A stretch of 64,000 nt of DNA from Parabacteroides chongii (GCF_029581355.1 NZ_CP120849.1:4434501-4498500), one strand, 5' to 3'; positions 8,051 to 16,787 are shown, numbered from the stretch's first letter. Notes: generated by a model from the sequence alone, not told the origin. A program made the numbers and translations.

Positions 8051-8132
8051 CTATCCGGATAGCGATTGATAAATTTGCTTATAAAATAGTGACGAATATT
8101 CTACATCGTATGAAAATAAAAGTATATATTTG
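8051..8132 (+). promoter_or_regulatory. Promoter region of nuclease copy 3 with palindromic operator-like site
   Basis: Palindrome CTATCCGGATAG at 8051-8062, then TAAATTTG at 8070-8077 and TATATTTG at 8125-8132, both full matches to TAnnTTTG. The second lies 37 bp before the ATG at 8170. Confidence 0.5.
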
Positions 8133-8169
8133 TCGCACATCCAATATTGGATAACAAAACTATTTAGCT

Positions 8170-9081
8170 ATGAGCAAATTTATCAATCCCTTTTCAGATT
8201 TCGGGTTCAAGAAAATCTTTGGAAGTGAAGTCAGCAAAGACTTAATCATCAGTTTCCTGAATGGAGTCCTCCACGAAGAAGTAATCGTAAACATCACCTT
8301 TCGTAATGTCGAATTGCTCGGTATGAAACAAGAACAGGGTAAGGTCGTATTCGACATCTTCTGTGAAAATGAGAAAGGTGAAATCTTTGTTGTTGAGATG
8401 CAAAAAGCCCGTCAGAAGTTCTTTTCCGACCGTATCCTCTATTATGCTTCGTTCGCTATCCAGCAACAAACAATGATTGCCCGTGAAAAGACGAAGAAGA
8501 GTAAGAAGAAAGGTGACAAGAAACAATGGGAGTATAATATAAATAAGGTATACATTGTCTGTATCCTTAATTATGTAATGGATAAAAGTCATCCGGAGAA
8601 ATACCGCTGGGACGTGGTGCGTATGGAGCGTGAACTGAAGATACCTTTCAGCGAAACGTTGAACGAAGTGTATCTTGAGATGCCGAAATTTGTATTACCT
8701 TTGTCGGAGTGTAAGAGCATTTATTTGAAATGGCTGTATGTCTTAAATAATATAGATATAATGGAACGTCTACCGGAAGAACTGAACAATCAAATCTTCA
8801 AGAAGCTTAAAAGCATCGTGGAGATTGAACGTATGTCGGTCAACGAACGTTTGGAATACGAACTGAGCATGGCTGCCGAACGTGATATGCTTGGTGCCCT
8901 TGATGCCAGTTTCGAAGATGGTGAAGTGAAAGGTATTAAGAAAGGACGAGAAGAAGGTATTAAGGAAGGCATCCAAAAAGAACGTAAAGAAATCGCAACT
9001 AACTTGAAGTCATTAGGCATGTCTCTTACAGATATAACAAAAGCAACCGGTCTCACTATTGAGGAGATTGAGCAACTCTAA
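8170..9081 (+). CDS. Rpn family recombination-promoting nuclease / PDDEXK_2 (cassette copy 3)
   Basis: 303 aa, the longest copy. Catalytic D62/E76/Q78 are conserved. The charged C-terminal segment is expanded (EDGEVKGIKKGREEGIKEG then IQKERKE) relative to copies 1 and 2, i.e. more G-spaced basic/acidic units. The HTH-like end is slightly altered (DITKATGLTIEEIEQL). Such K/E-G-I repeats near the C-terminus are common in this family. A TAnnTTTG box 37 bp upstream supports the start. Confidence 0.88.
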   Translation: MSKFINPFSDFGFKKIFGSEVSKDLIISFLNGVLHEEVIVNITFRNVELLGMKQEQGKVVFDIFCENEKGEIFVVEMQKARQKFFSDRILYYASFAIQQQTMIAREKTKKSKKKGDKKQWEYNINKVYIVCILNYVMDKSHPEKYRWDVVRMERELKIPFSETLNEVYLEMPKFVLPLSECKSIYLKWLYVLNNIDIMERLPEELNNQIFKKLKSIVEIERMSVNERLEYELSMAAERDMLGALDASFEDGEVKGIKKGREEGIKEGIQKERKEIATNLKSLGMSLTDITKATGLTIEEIEQL

Positions 9082-9097
9082 AACATCCCCCCTAAAA

Positions 9098-9178
9098 TTT
9101 ATCAATCGCATCTGTAAACTATAACAGATGCACCTAATAGTTACGCAGCATCCTGTCGGGTGTTGCGCAGCTTTTTGT
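9098..9178 (+). promoter_or_regulatory. Two-hairpin conserved RNA/leader element, copy 3
   Basis: Same two hairpins as copies 1 and 2, with loop TGTC in hairpin 2 and a shorter T-run. It begins 17 bases after the nuclease stop. Confidence 0.55.
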
Positions 9179-9271
9179 GTGTCTAAGAGTACCTTTTCCC
9201 CTCTTTGAGAGAGGGCAGGGGGTGTGTAAATTTCGAATTGTTAATGTGCGTAAAAAAAGGAAAGAGATAGT

Positions 9272-9406
9272 ATGAAAAATGAAGCAAAAATAAAAAAGAA
9301 CGATTTTGAGCAATCAAATGAAATTCAAAAGGATAGAAGAGGAATGAAAATCTCTTTCTTACGGAGAAAGAGAGCGGTATCAAAATGCTTGAAAAACTTA
9401 GCTTAA
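9272..9406 (+). pseudogene. Frameshifted remnant of the 68-aa small ORF, copy 3
   Basis: Starts like copies 1 and 2 (MKNEAKIKKNDFEQ) but one G is missing just after the left inverted-repeat arm (AGAGCGG versus AGAGCGGG near 9376). The frame ends early at 9404-9406, giving 44 aa. In the restored frame the sequence continues open to the same terminal FDTIY and stop at about 9475, but with several substitutions. Either the small protein is dispensable here, or the ORF is not a real gene in any copy. Confidence 0.4.
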
Positions 9407-9600
9407 TGGGCGCTAAAGTAGCAACTTTTAACGAGAGTAGCAGCGTTTTAAGGTATTTATTTGATACAATTTATTAAAGTTAAAATATGCTTACTCCATA
9501 AGCCTATTGCGGAAACGTACTTTTATTGCATCTAACTAGCTGTAAAACAGCAGTTAGCGAGAGTAGCTAAAAATGGCTCTCTTTCTCCGTAAGAAAGAGA
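9351..9600. repeat. Inverted-repeat-bounded segment (candidate inverton), copy 3
   Basis: Arms at 9351-9375 and 9576-9600 are the same perfect 25-bp inverted repeats; the spacer is 200 bp (one base lost). Internal sequence is the most diverged of the three, and the TTG of the minus-strand promoter-like pair is lost. Confidence 0.5.
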
Positions 9601-9654
9601 GAGTTGAAAAAGTTGGAAAACTCGCAAATGATGTAGTAAAAAAAGGTAAATGGA

Positions 9655-12021
9655 ATGAGACGTATAGGCAGTAATTTACAAAAACGAAGAGTTATTATGG
9701 CACTCTTAACACTAGTATTAATGAACACAGGTTGCGACGAACGTATCGACAATCCGGCGGTGAATCCGTCGGATGAAAAGTTGGTGGAAGTCAGCATGGC
9801 TATCGGCTTTGCCGACGAAGCCGATGCCTGCAATCTGTCCGCTTCTACCAAGGCAAATGCAAACGCAAAAGGGAAAGGCGCATTCGATGTGGAGTTGGTT
9901 CCGACAGCGGCAACCCGTGCGGATGCGTCAATGAAACCAGATCAACTCTACAAGCTGGAGATTCGTCAATATAAGCAAAATGGCGACTGTTATACCAGTA
10001 GTGGTCAAGATCCTACTGATCAGATTATCGGCCAACGTTTTTCCGTATCATTAACGGAAGATGCCGATTGCCAACTGGTCTTTGTTGCCTGGGGAGAAGG
10101 CAGTTCGCTGTCGTTAGGAACAAAAGCTCTTTCCGATGCACAGGAAATATCAATCGATGCAACTACAATCAATGCAATTTCCACGACTAATATGAATAAA
10201 ATGCTTTACATCCTCCATCTGAAACATGTCAATGTAACAAGTGACGGCAAGATCACCAACCCTGATGGCGTCGATGTCCGTATCCTTCTCAAACGATTGG
10301 CTACCCGATTGAATATTTCCTGGGATTATGCTGTGACTGGTTATGACTTAAAGCAAATCATCCTGCAAAGTATCCCCCGTAATTATAAGGTAGTGCCAGC
10401 TCCCGATGAAAAGAGCTTGAATACATACCCATCTCTGATGGATCAATACATGGATATCCAATTGACAGACGATCAAGTAAGTGCAGCCGGTAAAAGCTAT
10501 TCCTGCTGGGTTCCCGCCAACGTGCGTGGCATCAACACCGTCTCCAACGGTCCGCAATATCGTATCAAGGAGAATGCCCCTACAGGTAGTTCTTATGTCA
10601 GTTTTATTGCAGCTAATACCTCGAATGGAAAAAAGAAACTAAACTATCGCATCTATCTGGGAGGAAAAGATTATTCCGATTACAATCTGAATGAAAATAC
10701 AGACTATAGCTATAAGATCAGTTTCAACCATACCGGTCTGCCAGTCGACGACAAACGCGTGACGATCATCGACCCGATACCGGCATCCGAAAACAATGAA
10801 AATTTTGTTCCGACAGCTAACTGCTTTATGGTGGCTCCTGGTGGTGCCTTCTGTTTCAATCCTTACAAATATTATGTCAATGGAAGTATCTCTGAGAATA
10901 CATTATTGCAGGGATGGTGCAATACCTCCAAAATCCAATCCGTAAAAGTTTTGTGGCAAACGAAAGAGAACGGTGACGTAGGCGATCCGGTACTGGGAGT
11001 AGTCAACTCTTCAACTGACCATACGAATATCGTGGACCTAACAGATGGAGACGATTTCGGCAAAGCCCGTATTTATTGCCGTGTCGCTCCGAATACCACC
11101 GGAGGAAGCGGTTTGATAGTAGCTTATGACGGGGCAAATGGAACAGGCAATATCCTTTGGAGCTGGCATATCTGGGTGACAGACTATAGCCCGGAGGCGC
11201 GAGGTAACGAATCGGTCTATACTCCGGAAAATAAACGGAAACAAAAGTATATAGGAAATAGTGCTCCCGATCAATATCCTATGATGGACAGGAATCTGGG
11301 AGCAATGGCTGGTTATATAGCTTGTTCGGAAGATCCTTTGGTACAATCTAAAGCAAACGGTTTTCATTACCAACAAGGACGGAAAGATCCGTTTCCCAGT
11401 AGTTATTCGGCTGTGGCTAAAAGTCAAATAGATAATATTTACAGTTCAATTCCCCCTGAAGATATGTTGAACTTATATGGCCCGGACGGGATTACTTATA
11501 AACCACGTGAAAGAGGTAGTATTTCTTCCATACGGGATGCTTATAAAACTCCGGTAAAAATGTATACGGATGGTCAGTTCTCTATCTCTCAGGGATCAGC
11601 TTGGGAGGGCAATACGAAAACGGTACACGATCCTTGCCCTGCCGGATGGAGGGTCGCAGCAAAAGAGAATTACCGGGCTTTGTTTAATGGAAATTATTTA
11701 GGTAGTACATCTTCTATTACAAAAAGGGATCCCCGTCTGGCTTCTGATTTTGTATGGGACGATGGAAAAAAATATGGAGGCTATTTACTTATATATGATA
11801 ATGATTCACATACGACATATTTCCGGATGACCGGTTTTGGTAATAATTCCAACTCGTTTGTTATTGTCGGTCAAGCCGGTAATACCTGGACGCGTGATGT
11901 TAAATATACGTTTAATTTTGGTTTTAATTCCAATGCCAAAAATGTATCGGCCTATGAAGTAAGTCTGGGTTGGAGATCTGCAGATGCCCACACTACCCGT
12001 TGCATCCAGGAACAAAAATAA
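9655..12021 (+). CDS. Large surface lipoprotein, fimbrillin/DUF4906-like plus FISUMP-like (cassette copy 3)
   Basis: 788 aa, beginning MRRIGSNLQKRRV (G2 to R versus copies 1 and 2), Cys27 lipobox. Conserved N-terminal half to CFMVAPGG (~389); C-terminal landmarks MDRNLGA (~544) and HDPCPAGWRV (~658). The otherwise conserved YQWGRKDPF motif reads YQQGRKDPF here, a change needing more than one base substitution. Ends RCIQEQK as copy 1 does. Last lipoprotein of the tandem array; 66 bp later comes the DUF4469 gene, so the two may be co-transcribed. Confidence 0.8.
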   Translation: MRRIGSNLQKRRVIMALLTLVLMNTGCDERIDNPAVNPSDEKLVEVSMAIGFADEADACNLSASTKANANAKGKGAFDVELVPTAATRADASMKPDQLYKLEIRQYKQNGDCYTSSGQDPTDQIIGQRFSVSLTEDADCQLVFVAWGEGSSLSLGTKALSDAQEISIDATTINAISTTNMNKMLYILHLKHVNVTSDGKITNPDGVDVRILLKRLATRLNISWDYAVTGYDLKQIILQSIPRNYKVVPAPDEKSLNTYPSLMDQYMDIQLTDDQVSAAGKSYSCWVPANVRGINTVSNGPQYRIKENAPTGSSYVSFIAANTSNGKKKLNYRIYLGGKDYSDYNLNENTDYSYKISFNHTGLPVDDKRVTIIDPIPASENNENFVPTANCFMVAPGGAFCFNPYKYYVNGSISENTLLQGWCNTSKIQSVKVLWQTKENGDVGDPVLGVVNSSTDHTNIVDLTDGDDFGKARIYCRVAPNTTGGSGLIVAYDGANGTGNILWSWHIWVTDYSPEARGNESVYTPENKRKQKYIGNSAPDQYPMMDRNLGAMAGYIACSEDPLVQSKANGFHYQQGRKDPFPSSYSAVAKSQIDNIYSSIPPEDMLNLYGPDGITYKPRERGSISSIRDAYKTPVKMYTDGQFSISQGSAWEGNTKTVHDPCPAGWRVAAKENYRALFNGNYLGSTSSITKRDPRLASDFVWDDGKKYGGYLLIYDNDSHTTYFRMTGFGNNSNSFVIVGQAGNTWTRDVKYTFNFGFNSNAKNVSAYEVSLGWRSADAHTTRCIQEQK

Positions 12022-12087
12022 ACAAACACCCGGCGCAAGCCGGACTCAATAAACAACTAGTATTAACATTTAAAATTTACCAACATT

Positions 12088-12864
12088 ATGGCAGATTACG
12101 AAAAAGACCATTACTGGGAATTTACCTTACGTGACAACCCATTGACAAAAGACAATACGGAAGATTGTGTTGCCGAGGTGAAAAGCGGTCCCAGAACCCT
12201 CCGCAAAGATGATATGGCGAAGGAAATTAAACGTACCGGCTCCGAGCTGAAGTTACAAACAATCCTGTCGGTCGTTTCGCAGGACAGCGAGATCATTCTC
12301 GAAGCCTTGCTGGACGGGAACAGCGTGATAACCGATCTCTTTCAGATCACTCCGCGTATCATAGGTGCTTTTGATAATCCGGATGCACCTTTCGATCCCA
12401 CTATCCACCATCTGACACTCGATATCGTGCCTACCAAAATGGTTCGCGAAGCATTGAAAAAAGTCAAAGTCATTAACAATGGAGTGAAAGGAGACGTGGC
12501 ACGTATTTCTTTGGTGACGGACACGCTGACCGGTTTGACCGATGGCACGATTACTCCGAACGAAGATATCATGATTACAGGCAACCTTATTAAAATAGCT
12601 GGCGACGAATCCGTAGCCGGTATCTTCTTCGTTGCCGAAGACGGTACGACAAAGAAAATATCCCGTCGTCTCACTCAGAACGATCCCAGCAAGATCATAG
12701 CCCGTGTCCCGGCCCTGGCCGACGGCAGCTATACACTGCGTATCGTGACTTTTTACAACAGCGGCAGCACTTTACTGAAAAATGTACGTACGCTGGAATA
12801 TAAGAAAAAACTGATAGTAGGTGATGCCGGAGATGGTGAAGACGACCGTCCGGTGATCGAGTAA
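12088..12864 (+). CDS. HU-like DNA-binding domain protein with C-terminal DUF4469 (Ig-like) domain
   Basis: 258 aa. Residues ~1-120 look like the HU/IHF-like DNA-binding domain of Bacteroidetes (VKSGPRTLRKDDMAKEIKRTGSELKLQ split by a central strand region). Residues ~150-245 match the DUF4469/Bvu_2165_C pattern: DGTITPNEDIMITGNLIKIAG ... NDPSKIIARVPALADGSYTLRI. No signal peptide, so cytoplasmic. It sits 66 bp after the last cassette lipoprotein, mirroring the HU gene that closes the fimbrillin operon at 28,098. A role as nucleoid-associated or accessory recombination protein is inferred from the fold and position. Confidence 0.8.
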   Translation: MADYEKDHYWEFTLRDNPLTKDNTEDCVAEVKSGPRTLRKDDMAKEIKRTGSELKLQTILSVVSQDSEIILEALLDGNSVITDLFQITPRIIGAFDNPDAPFDPTIHHLTLDIVPTKMVREALKKVKVINNGVKGDVARISLVTDTLTGLTDGTITPNEDIMITGNLIKIAGDESVAGIFFVAEDGTTKKISRRLTQNDPSKIIARVPALADGSYTLRIVTFYNSGSTLLKNVRTLEYKKKLIVGDAGDGEDDRPVIE

Positions 12865-12871
12865 TTAGTGT

Positions 12872-12962
12872 GCCCCCTCCACTAACGTTGGTGGAGGGGC
12901 GGCACTAACGTTAGTGGTGATGTCCCACTAACACGGGTGGCGATGGTCCACTAACGTTAGTG
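12872..12962. repeat. Four palindromes at an exact 23-bp period
   Basis: CACTAACGTTAGTG or variants start at 12880, 12903, 12926 and 12949. Units 2 and 4 are perfect palindromes; unit 1 reads CACTAACGTTGGTG inside a longer GC stem (12872-12900); unit 3 reads CACTAACACGGGTG. The last unit runs into TTTTT, so part of the array may terminate the DUF4469 transcript. Alternatively it is an operator array upstream of the next gene. Confidence 0.6.
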
Positions 12963-13004
12963 TTTTTCAGCCCCGTTTACCGGTCGGGAAAAATCGGAAA
13001 AAGC

Positions 13005-13044
13005 GTTCTTTGACATGATGAGATTGATAAATTGTTTATCTTTG
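13005..13044 (+). promoter_or_regulatory. Promoter of the AAA-ATPase/PDDEXK_9 gene
   Basis: The 27-bp shared element (13005-13031) supplies TTTG at 13009-13012, and a full -7 match TATCTTTG lies at 13037-13044. This places the transcription start after the ATG at 13015 and therefore favours ATG 13069 as the translation start. Confidence 0.6.
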
Positions 13045-13068
13045 TGTTCGTACTTAAAAAGCGGAAAC

Positions 13069-14643
13069 ATGGAAACAATGCCGATCAGAAAACTCCCGGT
13101 TGGGATACAGGACTTCACCTCTTTAATAGAGGATGGATTTATATATGTAGACAAAACAGCTTTGGTTTATAAGATGGCAACGACCGGGAAGCCTTATTTT
13201 CTGAGCCGTCCACGTCGTTTCGGCAAAAGCCTGCTACTTTCTACCCTTGAAGCTTACTTCCTCGGACGAAAAGAAGTGTTCAAAGGATTGGCAATCGAAA
13301 AGTTGGAGAAGGACTGGAAAGTTTATCCGGTGCTTTATCTGAGTCTCAATGCTAAATACTATGAAACGAAAGAGAGCCTGGAGCAAATTTTGGAAGCTCA
13401 TTTCATTGAATGGGAAAAAAAGTATGGCGCAACAGATCGTGATCTGGGGTACGAAGATCGTTTTATGCAGATCATCCGCCAGGCATACGAAAAGACGGGT
13501 GAAAAAGTCGTTGTTCTGATCGATGAATACGACAAACCGCTGCTTCGCTCACTTTTTGATGACAAACTTCATCATACTTACCGTGAGATGTTGACCGGTT
13601 TTTACACCGTTCTGAAAGATGCTGACCGCTATCTGCGTTTTGTGTTCATCACCGGAGTAACGAAGTTTGCGCAATTAGGAGTATTCAGTAATCTGAACCA
13701 GTTGATGGATATCAGTATGAATCCGGCTTATGCAACTGTCTGCGGTCTGACCCGAAAAGAGATTGAACGCGAATTTCAACCCGAACTGGCGGCCTTGGGC
13801 GAGCTTCATAAGCTGACCTACCAGCAGACGATGGACAAATTGACCTGGCTATATGACGGTTATCGTTTTTCGCCGTTGGGACAGGAAGGCATTTATAACC
13901 CATTCAGTATCTTGAATGTATTCAGCAGTTTATTGTTTCAGAACTATTGGTTCTCTTCCGGTACACCGACCATGCAGGTCGACATGTTGAAGAAGACCGA
14001 TTACGACCTGCGACAGTTGGATGGAATCGAAGTACCACAGGCGGCACTGACCGATTACCGGGCCGATTTCCACAACCCGGTGCCGATCATCTACCAAAGC
14101 GGGTATCTGACGATCAAGGGATATGATGAAGAGCTTCATTTCTACCGTCTCGGTTATCCGAATGCAGAAGTGAAATATGGATGGTTGAACTTCATAACTC
14201 CTTATTATACTCCGCTATCGGAGGCAAATGCACCGTTTTATATCGGTAAGTTCAGTCAGGAGCTGCGGGCTGGTGATGTGGATGCTTTTATGGAGCGTTT
14301 GCGTGCCTTCTTTGCCGGCGTACCTTACGAGTTGAACGATGAGACGGAGCGTCACTATCAGATCATTTTCTATATTGTCTTCAAACTATTGGGGCAATAT
14401 GTAGAAGCCGAAGTGCGCAGTGCCCGTGGCCGTGCCGATGCCGTAGTAAAAACGGCCGATTATATTTATGTCTTCGAGTTCAAGCTGAATGGCAGTGTCG
14501 ATGAAGCTCTCCACCAGATCGACGACCGAGGCTACCTGATTCCTTACACTGCAGATGGCCGCCAACTGGTCAAAGTAGGCGCCTCTTTCGACAAGAAGAA
14601 ACGCAATATCGGGGAATGGAAGCAATTGACAGTTGAGAATTGA
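13069..14643 (+). CDS. AAA-ATPase-like protein with C-terminal PDDEXK_9 nuclease domain
   Basis: 524 aa from METMPIRKLPVG, a typical opening of this family (PF09820 then PF08011). Walker A variant RPRRFGKS at 47-54; Walker B/DEYDKP at about 152-157. The C-terminal nuclease motif is GRADAVV...VFEFKL with D457, E470 and K472. These proteins are abundant and multicopy in Bacteroidetes; their function is unresolved, with mobile-element or toxin-like roles proposed. Start 13069 is preferred over 13015 because the -7 box lies at 13037-13044. It shares its upstream element with the cassette nucleases. Confidence 0.88.
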   Translation: METMPIRKLPVGIQDFTSLIEDGFIYVDKTALVYKMATTGKPYFLSRPRRFGKSLLLSTLEAYFLGRKEVFKGLAIEKLEKDWKVYPVLYLSLNAKYYETKESLEQILEAHFIEWEKKYGATDRDLGYEDRFMQIIRQAYEKTGEKVVVLIDEYDKPLLRSLFDDKLHHTYREMLTGFYTVLKDADRYLRFVFITGVTKFAQLGVFSNLNQLMDISMNPAYATVCGLTRKEIEREFQPELAALGELHKLTYQQTMDKLTWLYDGYRFSPLGQEGIYNPFSILNVFSSLLFQNYWFSSGTPTMQVDMLKKTDYDLRQLDGIEVPQAALTDYRADFHNPVPIIYQSGYLTIKGYDEELHFYRLGYPNAEVKYGWLNFITPYYTPLSEANAPFYIGKFSQELRAGDVDAFMERLRAFFAGVPYELNDETERHYQIIFYIVFKLLGQYVEAEVRSARGRADAVVKTADYIYVFEFKLNGSVDEALHQIDDRGYLIPYTADGRQLVKVGASFDKKKRNIGEWKQLTVEN

Positions 14644-14684
14644 CAATTGACAGTTGGGCTTCGCGATCGAACATAGAAAGATAT

Positions 14685-14840
14685 GAACTATTTTAATAAG
14701 AACCAGGTACGCGGATGACACGGATTAGGCGGATCAAAACGGATTAAATGATCCGATCCGTTCAAATCCGCTCAATCCGTGTCATCCGCGTACCTGGTTC
14801 TTTTATTTCGACAAATAGACTCATATCTGATAAATACTGA
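14685..14840. repeat. 156-bp dispersed repeat with long hairpin, copy A
   Basis: Near-identical to 20245-20400. The core 14698-14802 is a 105-nt imperfect palindrome whose outer ~29-bp arms (AAGAACCAGGTACGCGGATG and onward) pair with the far end; the inner part repeats GGATTA/CGGAT units. TTTTATTT follows the hairpin. Could be a bidirectional terminator, a nuclease-processed RNA hairpin, or a non-autonomous repeat. Confidence 0.7.
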
Positions 14841-14905
14841 ACTTATCGCCATTGCTATCTCCATTGACAAATTGCCAAATTATCCCATTTGACACATTAT
14901 CCCTT

Positions 14906-14990
14906 TTATCAATCGCATCTGTAAAACGATAAAAACAGATGCACCGATCGTTACGCAGCATCCTGACGGGATGTTGTGCGGCTATCTGTG
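14906..14990 (+). promoter_or_regulatory. Two-hairpin conserved RNA/leader element, copy 4, before the fimbrillin operon
   Basis: Diverged copy of the cassette element. Hairpin 1 pairs GCATCTGT with ACAGATGC around a longer loop. Hairpin 2 pairs CGCAGCATCC with GGATGTTGTG. Relative to copies 1-3 a T-G pair has become T-A and a G-C has become G-T, so pairing is kept. There is no T-run here. It ends 30 bases before the first lipoprotein gene, which favours a leader role. Confidence 0.5.
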
Positions 14991-15020
14991 TATCCATAAA
15001 TAAATTTATAAACAAAAAGT

Positions 15021-16787
15021 ATGAGACTGAATTACATTGTAGCAAAACCGTTCCTGCTGGGTATCCTTCTTTTGTTGGGAGCCTGTCACGACGATGATAA
15101 GTCCGGGCCGGAACATAAAGGGGAAGGGCAACTGGTTGTTACGGTCAAGAATCCCGCGGGGCAGCCTTTGACACTCCGTGTTTTCGGGGAAGGACTGAAG
15201 GAACCCTTCGAAAGCCGCCTGGAAGCGACCGAGAAGGAGGGAACATTCGGTGCGTGGCTGGCAGAAGGAGAGTATGACGCATTGGTGACGGCAGATGCAC
15301 CCGGAGAAGTCGTGATAGACGGTACCGGTAGTTTTGCTACTGCAACCGCCTCCGTACCCGTTCCCGAAGGGTCGGAAACGATACCGGCATTGAACGAACC
15401 GGTTTACACAGCCGCCAGTTCCGGTATTGTCCTTACCGAAGGGAAGACGAATGAACTGACGCTGAACCCCAAGGATATCCGTAAGATCGTGCATTTTACG
15501 GTGACGGTTCCTGACGGGATGGTGTCCGGACCGATAGCCGCCACTCTGCGAGGGATTGCTTCGGCAGTCAGCCTGGTAAGCGGGGAGGTCGCTGCTTCCG
15601 CCACACTCCGCCTGACCCTTCCGGCACCCGATGCGCAGAATACCAGCCGTACGACAGCAGGGATACTCGGCGTTGTCCGGACGGAAAATGTAATCCCCGG
15701 TGTCGACGACGATTCCCATCTGCTGGCACTTACCTGGAAGGCTGCCGACGGCAAGGAACAGAGCTATAGCGAAGACGTTTCCAGTCAATTATATAAGGCT
15801 CTCGAAGCCGATGCCGATACGATAGATGTAGCCGTGACTATTGCCGCCCGTGCCGATGATGTCCCTATACATTTATATACCGCTATTCGGACGCGTAGCC
15901 TTGTCGATGAGTTCAAGGATACCCCGGTAAATATCGCCGCCGGGACAGCATCCGGCAAATATGCTGAAAGCTGGGAAGGCATCGCTTCCGCCAATGAGAT
16001 CGTGCTCAACCCCGAACGCTATTATCCTGCCGACGGTTCGCCGGTCTACCTGCGCGGTTATTATCCGGTCGCTCCGCTGGAGAATGGCGAAGTACATTAT
16101 ACACTGACGGGTAAGGAAGATCTGATGCTTTCCGTAGAGCAAAACGGTTCGCTGGACAACCGGTTCACAGCCGTCAGCACGCCGCTCATCTACCAGCATT
16201 TACTGGCACAGCTCAACTTCAAGCTAACCTTGAAAGGCGTGACCGACCAGTATCGTATACGTTCTGTCAAGCTCAACGGCATGGCAGAACGGGCACGTGT
16301 CAGTCTAGCTTCGGGCACAGTGGAACCGATCGGGCAGAGTGCCCCGGTTGTGATCTATACCGATCCGGGAACGGGTGGTTTTCCTATCACGGACGGCTCG
16401 GTGATGTTGCCCGGCTATGTCCTGGTACAGCCGGAAGCGGAGTTGACGCTCGATTTGGTATTGAATGTGGATGGCAATCCGGCAAATGACAAGGTATTCA
16501 AGAATCTCCCTGTCAATTTCACCGAAGGAGGTACGGAAGGGGGAAGTGCCTATGAGGTGGAAATATCCTTTGAGGTGCCGGATGATCCGGAGCCAACACC
16601 CGACCCGGAACCAACGCCTGACCCTACGCCTGATCCCGACCCTGATCCAAGTCCCGATCCTGGTCCTTCCCCAAAGCCGGACCCCGATCCCGAACCTGAA
16701 CCCGAGCCGGAAAATGGCATCAAGGTAGAGGTAACCGCCAAAGTGACTGACTGGAATACGGGTGATAACGGTGGAGTGATCATTTGA
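15021..16787 (+). CDS. Fimbrillin-like lipoprotein with Pro/Asp-rich linker (operon gene 1)
   Basis: 588 aa, lipobox LLLGAC with Cys22. The N-terminal ~270 residues form a beta-rich module I do not recognise with certainty (possibly fimbrial-anchor-like). The following part is Mfa-like: RYYPADGSPVYLRGYYP, then the family-typical H-x-h-x-Q-L pattern (QHLLAQLNFKL, His ~393). Residues ~520-563 are a (P/E/D/T)P repeat linker, then a short C-terminal strand VTDWNTGD typical of fimbrillin C-termini. First gene of an eleven-lipoprotein series; could encode the anchor subunit. Outer-membrane/surface location inferred. Confidence 0.75.
   Translation: MRLNYIVAKPFLLGILLLLGACHDDDKSGPEHKGEGQLVVTVKNPAGQPLTLRVFGEGLKEPFESRLEATEKEGTFGAWLAEGEYDALVTADAPGEVVIDGTGSFATATASVPVPEGSETIPALNEPVYTAASSGIVLTEGKTNELTLNPKDIRKIVHFTVTVPDGMVSGPIAATLRGIASAVSLVSGEVAASATLRLTLPAPDAQNTSRTTAGILGVVRTENVIPGVDDDSHLLALTWKAADGKEQSYSEDVSSQLYKALEADADTIDVAVTIAARADDVPIHLYTAIRTRSLVDEFKDTPVNIAAGTASGKYAESWEGIASANEIVLNPERYYPADGSPVYLRGYYPVAPLENGEVHYTLTGKEDLMLSVEQNGSLDNRFTAVSTPLIYQHLLAQLNFKLTLKGVTDQYRIRSVKLNGMAERARVSLASGTVEPIGQSAPVVIYTDPGTGGFPITDGSVMLPGYVLVQPEAELTLDLVLNVDGNPANDKVFKNLPVNFTEGGTEGGSAYEVEISFEVPDDPEPTPDPEPTPDPTPDPDPDPSPDPGPSPKPDPDPEPEPEPENGIKVEVTAKVTDWNTGDNGGVII

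Noticed and set aside
12872..12962. CRISPR-like array
   Set aside because: Regular spacing, but the repeat is a 14-bp palindrome, the 9-bp gaps are too short for spacers and no cas genes are nearby.
13015..13068. Longer N-terminus for the AAA-ATPase/PDDEXK_9 protein starting at 13015
   Set aside because: The -7 box at 13037-13044 lies inside it, and family members begin near the METMPIRKLP segment.
16550..16783. Gly/Ser-rich antisense protein within fimbrillin gene 1
   Set aside because: It is the mirror of the Pro/Asp linker codons on the opposite strand and has no ribosome site or family features.
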